Of a stretch of DNA of 64,000 nt, positions 61,841-64,000 are shown in pieces; within the stretch, counting starts at the first letter, position 1, and each line of letters starts with the position of its first letter. The position numbers were made by a program, and so were the translations under genes. The stretch lies in NCBI GenBank assembly GCA_037957365.1, contig JARHVA010001175.1, positions 614,501 to 678,500 on the forward strand. The letters run 5' to 3'. This DNA is from Torreya grandis (taxonomy: Eukaryota; Streptophyta; Pinopsida; Cupressales; Taxaceae). The notes under the pieces are model-generated. The model was not told the DNA's origin. It saw only the letters and a program-made list of their open reading frames with translations, and made no database searches.

Positions 61841-63230
61841 GTAAATCTCATAGCCCAAATGGCTAATCCCAAAAGATAATATTTTGTACTTTTTAATAGT
61901 TATAGCCCCCTAAAAATCAATAAATTTTATGATAATTTTATTTTTGTCTTGAATATCCTTCCTTATTTCATAGGAGAAAAACAAATTACCCTTGTTGAGC
62001 ATATTATAGATATAGCCAATATTTTTTAGTGCACAATGTAAATCAAGAAAATATGGCTATGAGGTTGTTGGAAACTTATTTCAAAGGAAAGTCACTATAA
62101 TGGTATAGAGGGTTGACACCAACATCCATTAACACCTATAATGAGTTTGTAAAACTCATGTGTAACAACTTTGAAAACAAGAGTGATCATCTTTCCTTGG
62201 TGGATCAACCAGATACAATCAAGAGATTACCTCATGAGTTTATGGTGGATTTAAACTATAGGTTTTATAAAACTTGGAATAAGATCCATACATTTATCAA
62301 ACCCAATCCTAACTATGAATTTTTCTATTATATAAAGTCTCTCAATTCAAATGTGGCAGTTATGATCTAATCCATGGGAGGTACCACTTTTTCAAAGTCT
62401 TATGAAGTAGTCATAAGGGCTGAAAATTGCCTAATACAAGAAGGTAAATTATCTCCTAAACCACCTATTCCTTTGCTTTTATATATTAATCCTCATGTGC
62501 CTACTATTATTCCATTACAATATTCATCTAGTCTTCATCAAATAGGGGGTAAGTAGGTGGATAGATTGGAAAAGATATAAAGTGCACTAAAGGATCAAAA
62601 TAATAAGTTGGTAGCTTTGGAGAGGTAACAAGTTCCACCTTATAGGCCTTACCAAACTCCTATCCAATATTATTAGTATAATAGGCCTCCTTATCAACCT
62701 AATTATCAAGGTTAATGGCATAATACACAATCAATACCATACAATTCTTATGATCCCAATGCTTCTAGTAATTCTAGAGATTTGGTTCTAACTCAGAACA
62801 AATATGCTCAAGAAGGCCAATGCAGTAATTAGTGGGAGTAATCAAACAATATGGAAATGGATCCAATTAGTGAGGGGAGATAACAATATTTTATGAAATA
62901 AGGTTTAGATCTTCCACCATATGATAATAAACCACCTTCACAACACAACTAAGCATCTCTATCACATGGAGACATTGCTTCTTTCACTCAAAACGAGGTA
63001 CCAAATTAGCAAGGAGAAGGTAGTAAAAAAACACCTTTTGAAACCACTTTTAATAATTTCCAAGAAGGTAGATGGAAGAAAATCAAGATAAAAATATGTC
63101 TAATATGGAAAAATTAATTGTAGATCAGACAATGTCTAAAATAAGGGTAATTGGTGATGGTTTAGGTTTTTAAAACGCAACTCCTCTTCCTTCTTAACCA
63201 CCTCAAAATTTATCATCAACTCATCAAGTA
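61841..63230 (+). pseudogene. Decayed gag of element G (Ty3/gypsy)
   Basis: From about 61840 the frame reads AQMANPKR, then SPLKINKFYDNFIF, FIGEKQITLVEHIIDIANIF and AMRLLETYFKGKSL. The open frame 62113-62370 follows, starting MTPTSINTYNEFVKLMCNNF, with SLVDQPDTIKRLPHEFMVDL and the Retrotrans_gag tail. This is the usual core order: sequence around the target-like GEKQxxLxEH, a Trp (WYRGL at about 62101), then an E-F-x-x-x-h-x-x-x-F block. A second frame at 62374-62556 continues after one stop. A Pro/Tyr/Gln/Asn-rich tail (YRPYQ, YNRPPYQPNYQG near 62640-62715) runs to about 63000. No zinc knuckle is seen. Confidence 0.8.
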
Positions 63231-64000
63231 CAAAATGTTAAGGGGAAGAATTTGAAAGGTCATTTTATTCCACAATTCACACAACATTTAGGTATAAATT
63301 ATTCTGCTAAATTTCATCCTAGGATAGCCACTTGTCCTCTTATAATTTTGTATCAAATTAAGAAGGCCTCTATCTTTATTTATATGTGGGACACATTACT
63401 TATTCTAGGTTAAAATGACCTCATGCAAGAATATCTTTCAAAGTTTCATGTTTCAAATAAAAAAATAGGAGTAAGTGTTGTTCTCACAAATTATAATCAA
63501 CCTCTTGGTTTTCAAGCTCAAATTTTTATTAAAACACCTCCCTTATAGCTTTCAGTTGTTATAGGAGATTGTCTTGTTGATATTTGTATGATTGATAGTG
63601 GGGCATATAATTTTGTCATACCTAAATACATAATTGATAAATTGGGACTTTAGTATGAGCCTCATGAGAAGGGATTTTTGGAGTTGGATGGGTCTCCTAC
63701 TAAGACCATGGGTGTTCTTAGAGATCTTAAATTCATACTCGTTTCTTGTCCTAATTTTAATATTTCACAAGATGTGGTAGTAGTTGATCTTCCCCTTACT
63801 TTAAATTATGTTTGTATAGATATTTTACTACTAAAATAGGGGGATATCTTTCTTTTGATTGGTCCTACATGTTTTTTATAATAAGGTATAAAATGAAGGT
63901 CACTATAGGGTCTGAACCTCATATACCTAACTTGTCAAATGTGAATTGCACTATCTCAAAAGAAGATGAACATTTGAATGATCAAGAACCTTCCAAATCA
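63231..64000 (+). pseudogene. Decayed aspartic protease of element G, cut by the window end
   Basis: The frame is nearly open from 63231: KNLKGHFIPQFTQHLGINYS, then IKKASIFIYMWDTLLILG and DLMQEYLSKFHV, a pre-protease block known from plant gypsy polyproteins. The catalytic motif IDSGAYNFVIP starts at 63591 with D-S-G-A intact, then KLGL, EKGFLELDGSPTKTMGVLRD and LKFILVSCPNFNISQDVVVV, with DLPLTLNY after it. At about 63800-63815 the frame shifts and continues as YRYFTTKIGGYLSFDWSYMF to the window end. This is the best kept protease in the window. The polymerase, if present, lies to the right. Confidence 0.85.

Noticed and set aside
1..64000. A new multi-gene functional system such as a defence locus or biosynthetic cluster
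   Set aside because: All recognisable coding sequence belongs to transposable elements, and every copy is broken by stops or frameshifts; nothing is organised as a functional gene set.

Overview
The window reads as eukaryotic repeat DNA, most likely from a land plant and probably a gymnosperm. It is very A+T-rich and almost free of CpG. It is filled with old, decayed LTR retrotransposons, several of them with very large LTRs (3 to 5 kb). I found no intact gene, no intact host gene, no tRNA or rRNA gene and no CRISPR array. Welwitschia is known for a very A+T-rich, repeat-laden genome attributed to loss of methylated cytosines, so it is one candidate source. That is inference only; nothing in the window fixes the species.

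Layout from left to right. Element A (1-9781, + strand) is a Ty3/gypsy retrotransposon. The window holds the last 432 bases of its 5' LTR, a primer-binding site, decayed gag, protease, reverse transcriptase, RNase H and integrase, a polypurine tract, and a 4.6-kb 3' LTR containing a large AT microsatellite. Immediately after it lies a tandem array with a period of about 367 bp (9782-11750). A minus-strand relict of a transposase-like gene follows (about 12000-14060).

From 14252 to 52935 I read one Ty3/gypsy element, B, split by four later insertions. Its 5' LTR (14252-15641) and its 3' LTR (three pieces: 37363-38184, 47251-47350, 52479-52935) match once the insertions are removed. The insertions are: C, a lone 3.7-kb copia-type LTR (15851-19580); D, a 13.2-kb minus-strand gypsy element with gag and protease but no recognisable polymerase (about 23085-36327); E, a 9.1-kb minus-strand copia-type element with two 3-kb LTRs and gag only (38185-47250); and F, a 5-kb gypsy LTR plus a short leader (47351-52478). 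B itself shows gag and protease but no polymerase.

The right part (52936-64000) begins with a minus-strand coding-like relict and an exact 20-bp-period tandem array. Next comes a long non-coding stretch, probably the giant 5' LTR of element G. The window ends inside G's decayed gag and protease.

The genes do not form a pathway: all recognisable coding sequence belongs to transposable elements, and all of it is broken. The least ordinary items are an in-frame hexapeptide repeat in the gag of D, a young 507-bp duplication inside old element D, a short hairpin conserved between LTRs of two copia families, the 20-bp array, and the recurrence of elements that carry gag or gag-protease without polymerase.
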